Shown one piece after another: positions 18,150 through 25,075 of a DNA stretch of 32,965 nt (its first letter is position 1; every line of letters starts with the position of its first letter). Location: assembly GCA_002309915.1 (NCBI GenBank), contig DBYT01000022.1, positions 1,832 through 34,796 on the forward strand, written 5' to 3'. The DNA comes from Bacteroidales bacterium UBA1179 (GTDB lineage: Bacteria > Bacteroidota > Bacteroidia > Bacteroidales > Bacteroidaceae). Position numbers and translations under genes: made by a program. The notes below the pieces were generated by a model. It searched no databases, had not been told where the DNA came from, and saw only the letters and a list, made by a program, of their open reading frames with translations.

Positions 18150-18677
18150 ATGAAAGTTTATCTAATCCGACACACATCGCCCGACGTACCCAAAGGTACC
18201 TGTTACGGCCAGACCGATGTCCCCGTAGCCCCCACCTTCCCGGAGGAGGCTGCCGCCACGCTGGCTGCCATTCCTGACATCAGGTTCGATATGGTCTACA
18301 GCAGCCCCCTGACCCGCGCCAGCAAACTTGCAGCGTTCTGCGGCTACCCTACGCCCCGCCTGGACAACCGCCTCAAGGAGCTCAATTTTGGCCGATGGGA
18401 GATGCAGATGTATGATGAGATAGACGATCCCTACATCCAGGAATGGTACAACAACTTTGTTGATGCTCCCATACCCGGCGGCGAATCATTCCGCGAGATG
18501 TACAACCGCATAGCGGAATTCCTGGACGAACTCAAGCAAAAAGACTACCAGAACGTCCTCATCTTTGCCCACGGAGGCGTACTTGCCTGCGCCAACGTCT
18601 ATGTAGGCAAAGCCACCCTCCGCACCGCCTTCGAGAACCTGATCCCCTACGGCGGCATGATCACCATCGAAATCTAG
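18150..18677 (+). CDS. cobC: Alpha-ribazole phosphatase, histidine phosphatase family (CobC)
   Basis: The 175-residue protein opens with the phosphohistidine motif LIRHT (Arg7, His8) followed by the CobC-like GTCYGQTDVPV (16-26). Arg56 (SPLTRA), Glu77 in LKELNFGRWE and His141 in FAHGGV complete the catalytic set of the family. It removes the phosphate from alpha-ribazole phosphate or from cobalamin phosphate. It is the last gene of the plus-strand run, 10 bases after cobS. General histidine phosphatases look alike, but position and the GTCYGQTD motif support CobC. Confidence 0.92.
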   Translation: MKVYLIRHTSPDVPKGTCYGQTDVPVAPTFPEEAAATLAAIPDIRFDMVYSSPLTRASKLAAFCGYPTPRLDNRLKELNFGRWEMQMYDEIDDPYIQEWYNNFVDAPIPGGESFREMYNRIAEFLDELKQKDYQNVLIFAHGGVLACANVYVGKATLRTAFENLIPYGGMITIEI

Positions 18678-18726
18678 AGTATCGGGCCGAGTACACCTTC
18701 TTGCGGCCAGTTGTTCAAAAACCGCT

Positions 18727-18915
18727 GGAAGTATGGGGCGTCGGATGTAGATTGCTCCGGGCTACTCCAGGCCCCTCCAGACCCTAAACGTCGAACTCGT
18801 CCTCATGGTCCCCTATGGGGCCCACCGTTCCTCAAACATGCGCCGTTCTTAACGGGATCTTCCAGGGCCTTCCGCTTAACGCCCTCCACAAATACATCCG
18901 TCGCCCCATACTTCC
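18727..18915. repeat. Inverted-repeat-bounded element with internal hairpins, function unknown
   Basis: The outer arms, 18727-18749 and 18893-18915, are 23 bases each and reverse complements except one T-T mismatch (18741/18901). Between them are four small perfect stems: 18759-18762 with 18771-18774; 18810-18813 with 18817-18820 (CCCCTATGGGG); 18843-18847 with 18851-18855 (CCGTTCTTAACGG); 18864-18868 with 18881-18885. As RNA or single-stranded DNA this would fold into one long stem closing a multi-branch junction. Its base composition is much richer in GC than the genes that follow. It lies in the gap after cobC and overlaps no convincing gene. A dispersed repeat (REP- or MITE-like) or a structured RNA are both possible; strand is undetermined. 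The rest of the gap (18678-18987) holds only the hairpin at 18939. Confidence 0.65.
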
Positions 18916-18938
18916 GCCTCAGAACAACTGAAACAAAA

Positions 18939-18962
18939 GCTGGTGAGCAAGAGCCCACCAGC
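18939..18962. terminator. Possible terminator hairpin after the plus-strand cobalamin operon
   Basis: GCTGGTG (18939-18945) pairs with CACCAGC (18956-18962) around a 10-base loop. On the plus strand it is followed by ATAATAGATTGTTATT, AT-rich but without a clean T run. On the minus strand it is followed by TTTTGTTTCAG, a short T run, so it could serve the convergent gene at 18988. A two-way, weak terminator is the best reading. Confidence 0.4.
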
Positions 18963-18987
18963 ATAATAGATTGTTATTGGCCGTCAC

Positions 18988-19767
18988 TTACAGGTCTTCA
19001 CCATTAGGTCTGTTTTCTTCGTTGTCGTAAAATATGTTTATGGAGTAGCGTGATCCTATCCTGCTTATATTAAACCAAACCATACTAGGATTGTTGGACA
19101 GTATCATATACTTAAAAATTTCGTCCCAATCATTGTTGCTCAATTTGTCAAATTCTTTCCATTCTTCTTCACTTACCTCTTTCATACTTTGAAGGACTTC
19201 AGCATCAAAATCTATATCTTCCAACCCTTCAATCTTTTCTCCAGTTCTTATAGCCTTAAGCAAATTCTTGTAAGTGTTTGAGAAATCTTTGAATGAAATA
19301 TCTGAAGGAAAATACCAAAATGCAGCCTGATAATCGTTATGGTGGATAGTCATTTCGTAGGAAATGTTCTCCTTTTCATCGATAGGTTTATTATCTACCA
19401 ACTCTATGTACTTAGAATTATTCTTGAACTGCTTGAGAAGGGTATTATATTGGTTTATTATCTGTGATTCATCAACAGTAACATAAGACACAAATACTCT
19501 ATCTACTAAGTCATGATTTGTGCTAATCATCACTTCTACGTCCTTGCCGTTAAACCTTCCAGAGAGATAATCTTCTTGTTCATCATATTTGAACCCCTTT
19601 GACTTGAGGTCCTTTATCATATCTTCTTTAGAACCATCAACAGGAATTCCCAGAAACTGTGGGCGGAAATCAGCTTCAGTCACTTTCTTGATAACGCTTA
19701 AATCAACCTGTGCTTGAATTGTTAGGCAAGCAGCTATCAAGAGTAATAGATTAATAATCCTTTTCAT
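18988..19767 (-). CDS. Secreted protein of unknown function
   Basis: The 259 residues start with a clear signal peptide of about 20 residues ending IQAQ, with no lipobox cysteine. The mature part begins FRPQFLGIPVDGSKEDM, then LKSKGFKYDEQEDYLSGRF. This pattern (a small leading repeat on predicted stability-of-fold loops) I have seen in unnamed Bacteroidales secreted proteins, but I know no function. The rest is acidic and lysine-rich with no catalytic motif. The gene is clearly more AT-rich than the cob genes. It has its own consensus promoter (19791-19821) and converges on the end of the cobalamin operon. Nothing ties it to corrinoids. Confidence 0.8.
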   Translation of the reverse strand: MKRIINLLLLIAACLTIQAQVDLSVIKKVTEADFRPQFLGIPVDGSKEDMIKDLKSKGFKYDEQEDYLSGRFNGKDVEVMISTNHDLVDRVFVSYVTVDESQIINQYNTLLKQFKNNSKYIELVDNKPIDEKENISYEMTIHHNDYQAAFWYFPSDISFKDFSNTYKNLLKAIRTGEKIEGLEDIDFDAEVLQSMKEVSEEEWKEFDKLSNNDWDEIFKYMILSNNPSMVWFNISRIGSRYSINIFYDNEENRPNGEDL

Positions 19768-19790
19768 ATTTAATCGTTTATTATTTCCAA

Positions 19791-19821
19791 CAAATGTACT
19801 CTAATGAGTTAAATAATCAAA
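19791..19821 (-). promoter_or_regulatory. Consensus Bacteroidetes promoter for the secreted-protein gene
   Basis: On the minus strand TTTG (19821-19818), 19 bases, then TACATTTG (19798-19791) is an exact match to the TTTG / TAnnTTTG pattern. The ATG at 19767 follows 23 bases later. The gene is therefore transcribed independently of the CoiA-like gene upstream. Confidence 0.7.
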
Positions 19822-19848
19822 CAAAAAAAATGCGTTAAGGTTTAATCA

Positions 19849-20937
19849 TCATTCTGTAGCTACAACATAATCAGGGATAACCATTTTAATATCCTTAATC
19901 ATTGTATAATTAGGGATGTAATGTTGGCATTGTTTCGCATAGATAGGGGTAGGTTCTTTAGGCGTATTGCACTTCTTATAGAGACAACAAACATACTTTG
20001 TGTCCCAGAACATATCAGTGTAAGATTTATAGAACCTGCATAGTTTGCAAGTCTTAAAATCAGGAATGTGTTTGCAGGCAATGACGTTACCTATATCTAA
20101 CAAATAAGAGAAATCATTGCTTTCTGTTGTAACAAATGATACTTCTAAAATTGATCTGGAGTCTATCTTCTTTCTTACCGAATGGCAGTCACTTTCGTAG
20201 TAAATTCTTGCCTTACCGCTCGCAAAAAGGATATATCTTGGAATAACGCGTTGTCCAACTACGCTTGGTGTTCGATCAAAATTATAGAATTTTGCATCAC
20301 CTTTATCAGAAATATAATCCTCCAACTCGGGATCCTTTACAATATCTAAACTCTCACGTAACGAATCTTTCTGTAAGAGAGCCTTAATATCATCTTCACT
20401 ATCAACCTTTATTTCTATAATTCTTAGCCCGGAATTCAATTTCTCTTCTGTACATGGGTGTTTAACAAGAACCTCAATAAGAACGGGTTCTCTTTCTGGC
20501 TTAATGGAGCTTGTTAGCAGTAAGTCCGCAACGAATCCATTTATCTGAACTTCTTCTCGACAGGTATCATAGTAGTCCTTTAGATTAATGGAATTAGGTT
20601 TTATTACTTCACACTCATTCTTATTACCAAAAGGACAATCATTAATCCTGGAACAGGTACCAATACGGTGGTATTTGATATTGAAAGGATTTGGTGATTC
20701 AAACTTTTCTCTAATCAGTCTCTTGGCTAATTTATGAAGATAAGTCTCATTGCTGCAATTCTCTCCATTTCCCTTATGAGCAAAATGTGGTACTTTCTTT
20801 GCTCCTATTTTTGCGATCATCTCTGCCCCACATCCCATGCAAGTATATGTATGGGAATGGCGTTCATCCTTATCAACCTTCTCGATAGGGATGATTTCAT
20901 TACCTTCTAGAGCAAAATGATACTTGATGTCCGGCAT
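19849..20937 (-). CDS. CoiA-like protein: zinc-finger N terminus, nuclease-like core, cysteine-rich C terminus
   Basis: The 362 residues begin with the CoiA-type module CMGCGAEMIAKIGAKKVPHF: Cys33, Cys36, His51, His54 and Cys61 look like a zinc site. YLHKLAKRLIREKF follows (66-79). The core FVADLLL (Asp138) and VLIEVLVKH (Glu155, Lys159) resembles the restriction-endonuclease fold predicted for CoiA relatives (PF06054). The C terminus is unusual and rich in cysteine: Cys288, 297, 300, 317, 318, 323 and 337, perhaps a second metal site. Firmicute CoiA is a competence-induced factor, but here no competence gene is nearby. A DNA-processing or defence role is possible but only inferred. The gene is AT-rich and lies between the secreted protein and the small RNA locus; I see no exact consensus promoter. 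Confidence 0.72.
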   Translation of the reverse strand: MPDIKYHFALEGNEIIPIEKVDKDERHSHTYTCMGCGAEMIAKIGAKKVPHFAHKGNGENCSNETYLHKLAKRLIREKFESPNPFNIKYHRIGTCSRINDCPFGNKNECEVIKPNSINLKDYYDTCREEVQINGFVADLLLTSSIKPEREPVLIEVLVKHPCTEEKLNSGLRIIEIKVDSEDDIKALLQKDSLRESLDIVKDPELEDYISDKGDAKFYNFDRTPSVVGQRVIPRYILFASGKARIYYESDCHSVRKKIDSRSILEVSFVTTESNDFSYLLDIGNVIACKHIPDFKTCKLCRFYKSYTDMFWDTKYVCCLYKKCNTPKEPTPIYAKQCQHYIPNYTMIKDIKMVIPDYVVATE

Positions 20938-21036
20938 TTTTTATCCTTGTCTTTCGCGAATATACTCAATTCCACCGATAACCGTTGTTCGTGTGTTTAC
21001 GGATGAAAAGACAACGACATAAATTTTATTTTTCTT

Positions 21037-21051
21037 CACAAATAATTTGTG
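21037..21051. promoter_or_regulatory. Perfect 7-bp dyad overlapping a promoter, possible operator
   Basis: CACAAAT-A-ATTTGTG is a perfect palindrome around a single base. It covers the TTTG (-33) element of the plus-strand promoter at 21046 and lies about 100 bases upstream of the divergent CoiA-like gene. A dimeric repressor bound here would block the small RNA promoter. It could equally be a chance AT-rich palindrome. Confidence 0.35.
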
Positions 21052-21075
21052 TGAAAGAAATAATGTGTACTTTTG
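21046..21075 (+). promoter_or_regulatory. Consensus promoter of a candidate small RNA
   Basis: TTTG (21046-21049), an 18-base spacer and TACTTTTG (21068-21075) match the Bacteroidetes promoter pattern. No open reading frame of note follows; instead a strong terminator occurs about 100 bases downstream. Confidence 0.65.
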
Positions 21076-21080
21076 CATTG

Positions 21081-21180
21081 GAATCGTCGCAGGGAATTCG
21101 GGTGGAAGGGACGACAACCCTCTCAAGCTTGTCTTGATTCGAGCCCTAAAGTCAGCGTCCCAGGCTGGCTTTATTTTTTT
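21081..21180 (+). ncRNA. Candidate small RNA of about 100 nt, unknown family
   Basis: A consensus promoter (21046-21075) and a strong intrinsic terminator (21147-21180) bracket about 100 bases. Inside, TCGTC pairs with GACGA (around 21084 and 21111), and short AGGG/CCCT pairings are possible. The segment is richer in GC than its AT-rich surroundings, as often seen for structured RNAs. A weak 83-codon frame on the opposite strand crosses the terminator and has no family features. I do not recognise an Rfam class. The 5' end is estimated from the promoter. Confidence 0.55.
21147..21180 (+). terminator. Intrinsic terminator of the small RNA
   Basis: TAAAGTCAGC (21147-21156) pairs with GCTGGCTTTA (21164-21173), ten pairs with one G-T wobble and a 7-base loop, followed by seven Ts (21174-21180). 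The T run also encodes the last lysine codons of the convergent gene at 21171. Confidence 0.8.
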
Positions 21181-21560
21181 GCCGTTATGCAATACTGAAC
21201 ATACTCGCCTGTACTCTTCTGATGACCTACTAGCAGCCTTATTCCATTATAACACAAGAATAACATCTGGTCATAAGCCTTCTGGTTTTTATCGTTACTT
21301 TTTGCTGGCTTTGTTTTTTCTAGAGTAGCTTTTTCCAGTATCTCAGTCAATTTTAAGACTGCACATGTCGAATCATAAGAAACCGACGCATGTCCTTTAG
21401 TCTCGTTTATTGATTGAAACTTGATATGGATATAAGCTTTTAAAGACTTGTTCCAAACCTTCTTGTCTGGATGTTTAGCTATCCATTGGGCATAAAAATC
21501 CATGATGATTTTTTTCCTGGCCTTATTATCCTCACGACTGTTTCCAACTGGTATCTTCAT
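21171..21560 (-). CDS. Small basic protein of unknown function, Bacteroidales-type family
   Basis: I place the start at the ATG at 21560 (129 residues, MKIPVGNSRE). A longer frame to 21602 would begin upstream of the promoter's transcription start (promoter 21578-21607), so it is excluded. The protein is rich in lysine and has no signal peptide, membrane span or known catalytic motif. RKKIIMDFYAQWIAKHP and a C-terminal EYVQYCITA look like a family recurring in Bacteroidales genomes from memory, with no function known to me. It is AT-rich like the rest of the island. Its last codons overlap the T tract of the convergent small RNA terminator. Confidence 0.75.
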   Translation of the reverse strand: MKIPVGNSREDNKARKKIIMDFYAQWIAKHPDKKVWNKSLKAYIHIKFQSINETKGHASVSYDSTCAVLKLTEILEKATLEKTKPAKSNDKNQKAYDQMLFLCYNGIRLLVGHQKSTGEYVQYCITAKK

Positions 21561-21577
21561 AAGCGTGGTATTTCTTA

Positions 21578-21607
21578 CAAAGATACCTAATAAAACCAGC
21601 ACTACAA
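21578..21607 (-). promoter_or_regulatory. Consensus promoter that decides the start of the small protein gene
   Basis: On the minus strand TTG (21607-21605), 19 bases, and TATCTTTG (21585-21578) match the Bacteroidetes pattern exactly. Transcription should begin around 21572, so only the ATG at 21560 can be used. The promoter lies between the end of cbiB and this gene, making the gene separate from the minus-strand cobalamin operon. Confidence 0.68.
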
Positions 21608-21628
21608 TAGCATCTGAGCAAGATTTTA

Positions 21629-22588
21629 CTAGTTCAGCATAAAATAATCTGCGATGCCGATTTTAATAAAAAGTGTAATCAATAGCATCAGGAGCTCGGA
21701 GAGGATGTTGATGCGAATGGCGCGGCGAGCGTCTTGAGTTGTTAGGGGGCGGTCGTTGTTACCGATGTAGGGTTTGTAAAACTCCTGGCCAAAATAGGTG
21801 TGAGTGCCTCCAAAACGGCAGTTTAGGATTCCGGCTAGGGCGGACTCGGGGTAACCGGAGTTGGGGCTGGCGTGGTATCGGCCGAATTTGTGGACGAATT
21901 TGATCAGGCCTGGACGGCCGGCGGCAAGAACCATAAGCAGTGCGGTCAGACGCGCCGGAATCCAGTTGGCTATGTCGTCTATGCGGGCGGCCCAGCAGCC
22001 GAACTCTTTATAGCGGTCGGTCTTGTAGCCTATCATTGAATCCAGGGTGTTTATCATTTTATAAGTTGCCATGCCTGGTACTCCAAGTAGCATATACCAG
22101 AACAGTGGAGCAATCACGCCATCGCTAAGATTCTCGGCCAGAGTCTCAAGCGCGGCAGTACGTATCTCCTGCGCATCCAGGTTTGCGGTGTCGCGGCCTA
22201 CTATGCGAGCTACCTGTGCGCGGCCTTTATCAAGTGATTCATCAAGCGCCAGGAACACCATCCTCACCTCTTTAATCAGAGTCTTTCCGGCCAGGAAATA
22301 GAATATGAATATGGCCGATACACCCACGCCCAGCCATTGGTTCACTCCGTAGCAGAATGGGATGAACCACCAGAACAGGACATAAGTACAACCTATCAGG
22401 AAGAGGGCGGAAAGAGCACCTTTGAGTTTACGATGCGCGCCCTTATTGAACCAGCGCTCGGCGGTTGATATCAGCCAACCGAACTTGACCACAATATGCG
22501 GCAACCAGGCGGGGTCACCAATCAGAGCATCCATAACCACTCCGATCAGAAGCGGAAGCAGGGGAAATATCAGATGCTGAATATCCAT
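21629..22588 (-). CDS. cbiB: Adenosylcobinamide-phosphate synthase (CbiB)
   Basis: This 319-residue integral membrane protein has the CbiB start LIGDPAWLPH (22-31), the central NLSDGVIAPLFWYMLLGVPG and the strongly conserved YKMINTLDSMIGYKTDRY, followed by IPARLTALL. It joins an aminopropanol phosphate (from CobD) to adenosylcobyric acid at the inner membrane. The ATG overlaps the end of cobD by 19 bases. It is the last gene of the minus-strand cobalamin operon; a few bases later the AT-rich island begins. Confidence 0.95.
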   Translation of the reverse strand: MDIQHLIFPLLPLLIGVVMDALIGDPAWLPHIVVKFGWLISTAERWFNKGAHRKLKGALSALFLIGCTYVLFWWFIPFCYGVNQWLGVGVSAIFIFYFLAGKTLIKEVRMVFLALDESLDKGRAQVARIVGRDTANLDAQEIRTAALETLAENLSDGVIAPLFWYMLLGVPGMATYKMINTLDSMIGYKTDRYKEFGCWAARIDDIANWIPARLTALLMVLAAGRPGLIKFVHKFGRYHASPNSGYPESALAGILNCRFGGTHTYFGQEFYKPYIGNNDRPLTTQDARRAIRINILSELLMLLITLFIKIGIADYFMLN

Positions 22589-23586
22589 TCGCTGATGGCC
22601 TGAATTAGCAGATTATTCTCTTCAGGGCTCTGAACTGCAATGCGGAAACAGCCTTCGTCCAGGCCTGTGAAGTTCGATGCGTCACGTATCAGTATGCCCT
22701 TCTCTACAGCCAGATAATCCTTAAGTGCCGATGCCTTTCCCATGCGCAGTCTTGACAGGAGCATATTGGAGTCCGATGGCCAGACCTCAATCAGTCCGGT
22801 TTTGGTAAACTCCGCAGCCACACGCTCCCGTTCGGCAATGAGTTCAGCAGCGTCAAAGCGATACAAGTCACGGTTGGCCAGCAGGAACTTGCCCGCCTCA
22901 ATAGCCAGAGCATTGACAGACCAGGGCATACGGAACAGGCTCAGTTGCCTTATGAGTTTGGCATTGCCGCTCACACCCCCAATCCGCAGTCCCGGCACTC
23001 CGAACTGCTTGGTCATGGAGTGAAGTATAAGCACGTTAGGCATCTCTACAGCCCACTTTACGTCAATTACCTTCTCCAAAGTATAGGGCGCGTATGACTG
23101 GTCAATGATGAAAATGCATGCCGGATTGGCCTCTATCATCTGCGTCAACCACGCATAATCCCACACCTTACCGGTAGGATTGTTTGGATTACATATCCAT
23201 ACCAGACTGCCGGGGGCAGGTTTGAGACCGGATTCAGAATAGACCTCAGTTATCCTGTGACGGTTCAGGCGGCAGGCATCGGCATACTCGCTGAAAGTGG
23301 GAACCGGTATTTGCGAGTTACTCTCGCGGTACACCTGCGCTATCAGGTAGATTGCCTCGGTTGCTCCATTTGTAACGCACAGGTTTTGGGCCGATATCCC
23401 CATCGATGCAGCCCACGCCGATGCCAGCGATGAGGCATCGGGCTCGGGATATGATGATATCCGGGGCATACAGCTGTTAAGATGCTCATACAGCGCATCC
23501 AAGTCCCTGCGGCACACAATGTTTGAACTGAAATTGTGCCTGATGCAGGGGTAAGAGAATATGTCGTCGCCGTGCCCGTTAATCAT
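22570..23586 (-). CDS. cobD: L-threonine-O-3-phosphate decarboxylase, PLP-dependent (CobD)
   Basis: With the ATG at 23586 the protein has 338 residues; a GTG at 23592 would add two. It is a class I/II aminotransferase-fold enzyme: VTNGATEAIYL, WICNPNNPTGKVW (residues 130-142), IIDQSYAPY, and HSMTKQFGVPGLRIG in which Lys193 should bind pyridoxal phosphate. The fold also fits histidinol-phosphate aminotransferase, but the position between cobQ and cbiB and the short length favour CobD, which makes the aminopropanol phosphate arm. It overlaps both neighbours. Confidence 0.92.
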   Translation of the reverse strand: MINGHGDDIFSYPCIRHNFSSNIVCRRDLDALYEHLNSCMPRISSYPEPDASSLASAWAASMGISAQNLCVTNGATEAIYLIAQVYRESNSQIPVPTFSEYADACRLNRHRITEVYSESGLKPAPGSLVWICNPNNPTGKVWDYAWLTQMIEANPACIFIIDQSYAPYTLEKVIDVKWAVEMPNVLILHSMTKQFGVPGLRIGGVSGNAKLIRQLSLFRMPWSVNALAIEAGKFLLANRDLYRFDAAELIAERERVAAEFTKTGLIEVWPSDSNMLLSRLRMGKASALKDYLAVEKGILIRDASNFTGLDEGCFRIAVQSPEENNLLIQAISEWIFSI

Positions 23587-25075
23587 CCTCACTCATTATC
23601 TTGTACAGCAGCGGCATATTCAGGTGCCTGCGCACATGGTCGGCCAGCAGGTCATACTGCTGCTGTTTGAAATCGTTGTAACTCAATGCAGTAGCCTGGG
23701 CTTTGGAAGCTGCAAACGGTGCCAGCAGGCTCTCTATCACCTGCTGATTGTCCAGGATTCCGTGAATGTAGGTGCCAAAAGTCCTCTCATCAACGTAACA
23801 GCCATCGCTGCTGCCATCAGCCAAGACATTGAGCGCACTGCAAACTGCACCACCTGCTACAGCCACGGTGCGTCCCATATGAATCTCGTAACCCGTGCAG
23901 CCCTCCAGCTCACGGAAGCGGAATGCCACCTGGCGGGTAACCTTGCTGCCCTCCATAACAGTATCCACCGGCAGGAGTCCCAGCCCCGGGATCTTGCGGA
24001 TGCTGCCCTCAACGCCCTGGGGGTCATCCACGCTCATACCCATCATCTGGTAACCGCCGCAGATTCCCAGCACCGTTGTGCCGTTCTTGTGAGCACGCAA
24101 CACCGCCTCGGCCACGCCGTTTCGGCGAATCTCATAGAGGTCATCAATGGTGCTCTTGGTTCCGGGCAGTATGATTATATCGGCCTTGCCTATCTCTTCT
24201 ATGTTGTTGGTGTAGTACAGATTCACTCTCGGATCACGCTCCAGCATGCCAAAATCGGTAAAGTTGGAGATGTGACGCAGCAGTATGACAGCAACGTTCA
24301 CCTTTCCGCTTACGGCACTGTGCTGCTTGCCGGCCAATTCCATGGAATCCTCCTCTTCAATGTGTATGTCCTTGAAGTATGGTACAACGCCCAGAACCGG
24401 CACCTTGCAGATGTCCTCCAGTATCTTGCGGCCCTCCTCAAACAGCCTCAAGTCACCCCGGAACTTATTGATTATTATACCTTTTATAAGTTTCTTATCC
24501 TCAGGGGTCTGCAGCGCAATTGATCCGTAGGCGCTTGCAAAAACGCCCCCGCGGTCAATATCGGCCACCAGTATAACCTTAGCCCCGGCATGGCGTGCCA
24601 TAGGAAGATTGACCAGATCCGTATCGCGCAGATTCAGTTCCGATATGCTGCCGGCGCCCTCCATCACGATGGGGTTGTAGCGGCTGCTCAAACGGTCAAA
24701 CGCCGCATGAACCTCGCTCCGCAGCACCTCCCTGCCTTCATCCTTACGGAAATAGTCATACGCGCCCATATTGCCCACAGGCTTGCCGTTAAGCACCACC
24801 TGCGATGTGTGGTCCGAGCTGGGCTTGAGCAGCAGCGGGTTCATATCGGTATGGCAAGGCACGCCTGCTGCCTCGGCTTGAACAGCCTGAGCACGGCCAA
24901 TCTCCAGCCCATCGGGCGTAGCGTATGAGTTGAGCGCCATGTTCTGCGCCTTGAACGGTGCCGGGTTGTAGCCGTCCTGACGGAAAATGCGGCACAGGGC
25001 GGTAGCAATCACGCTCTTGCCCACATCGCTGCCCGTTCCCGCCAGCATCACCGGATGTAACTTTGCATCGGCCAT
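23579..25075 (-). CDS. cobQ: Adenosylcobyric acid synthase, glutamine-dependent (CobQ/CbiP)
   Basis: The ATG at 25075 shares its A with the upstream TGA (TGATG) and gives 498 residues; a GTG one codon earlier is also possible. The ATP site GTGSDVGKS (13-21) and KAQNMALNS open the protein, followed by VMEGAGSISELNL and ADIDRGGVFAS. The glutaminase half has GICGGYQMMG with nucleophile Cys339 and GTYIHGILDN with His438. It amidates four side chains of adenosylcobyrinic acid a,c-diamide. The paralogue CbiA lies two genes upstream. Confidence 0.96.
   Translation of the reverse strand: MADAKLHPVMLAGTGSDVGKSVIATALCRIFRQDGYNPAPFKAQNMALNSYATPDGLEIGRAQAVQAEAAGVPCHTDMNPLLLKPSSDHTSQVVLNGKPVGNMGAYDYFRKDEGREVLRSEVHAAFDRLSSRYNPIVMEGAGSISELNLRDTDLVNLPMARHAGAKVILVADIDRGGVFASAYGSIALQTPEDKKLIKGIIINKFRGDLRLFEEGRKILEDICKVPVLGVVPYFKDIHIEEEDSMELAGKQHSAVSGKVNVAVILLRHISNFTDFGMLERDPRVNLYYTNNIEEIGKADIIILPGTKSTIDDLYEIRRNGVAEAVLRAHKNGTTVLGICGGYQMMGMSVDDPQGVEGSIRKIPGLGLLPVDTVMEGSKVTRQVAFRFRELEGCTGYEIHMGRTVAVAGGAVCSALNVLADGSSDGCYVDERTFGTYIHGILDNQQVIESLLAPFAASKAQATALSYNDFKQQQYDLLADHVRRHLNMPLLYKIMSEDD

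Noticed and set aside
18711..19007. 98-codon frame on the plus strand in the cobC gap
   Set aside because: It runs through the inverted-repeat element and the hairpin; the translation is Pro/Arg-rich low-complexity with no homology I recognise.
21100..21145. tRNA-like 3' part (ATTCGAG) in the small RNA
   Set aside because: No anticodon stem or acceptor stem pairs around it, so it is not a tRNA or a convincing attachment site.
20941..21192. 83-codon frame on the minus strand
   Set aside because: It reads through the small RNA terminator and promoter region, has no conserved pattern, and mixes AT-rich promoter sequence with RNA sequence.
23561..24523. Long open frame of 320 codons on the plus strand
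   Set aside because: It lies wholly antisense to cobQ, whose motifs are complete. The translation is a His/Gln/Val-rich pattern typical of a shadow frame and has no family feature.
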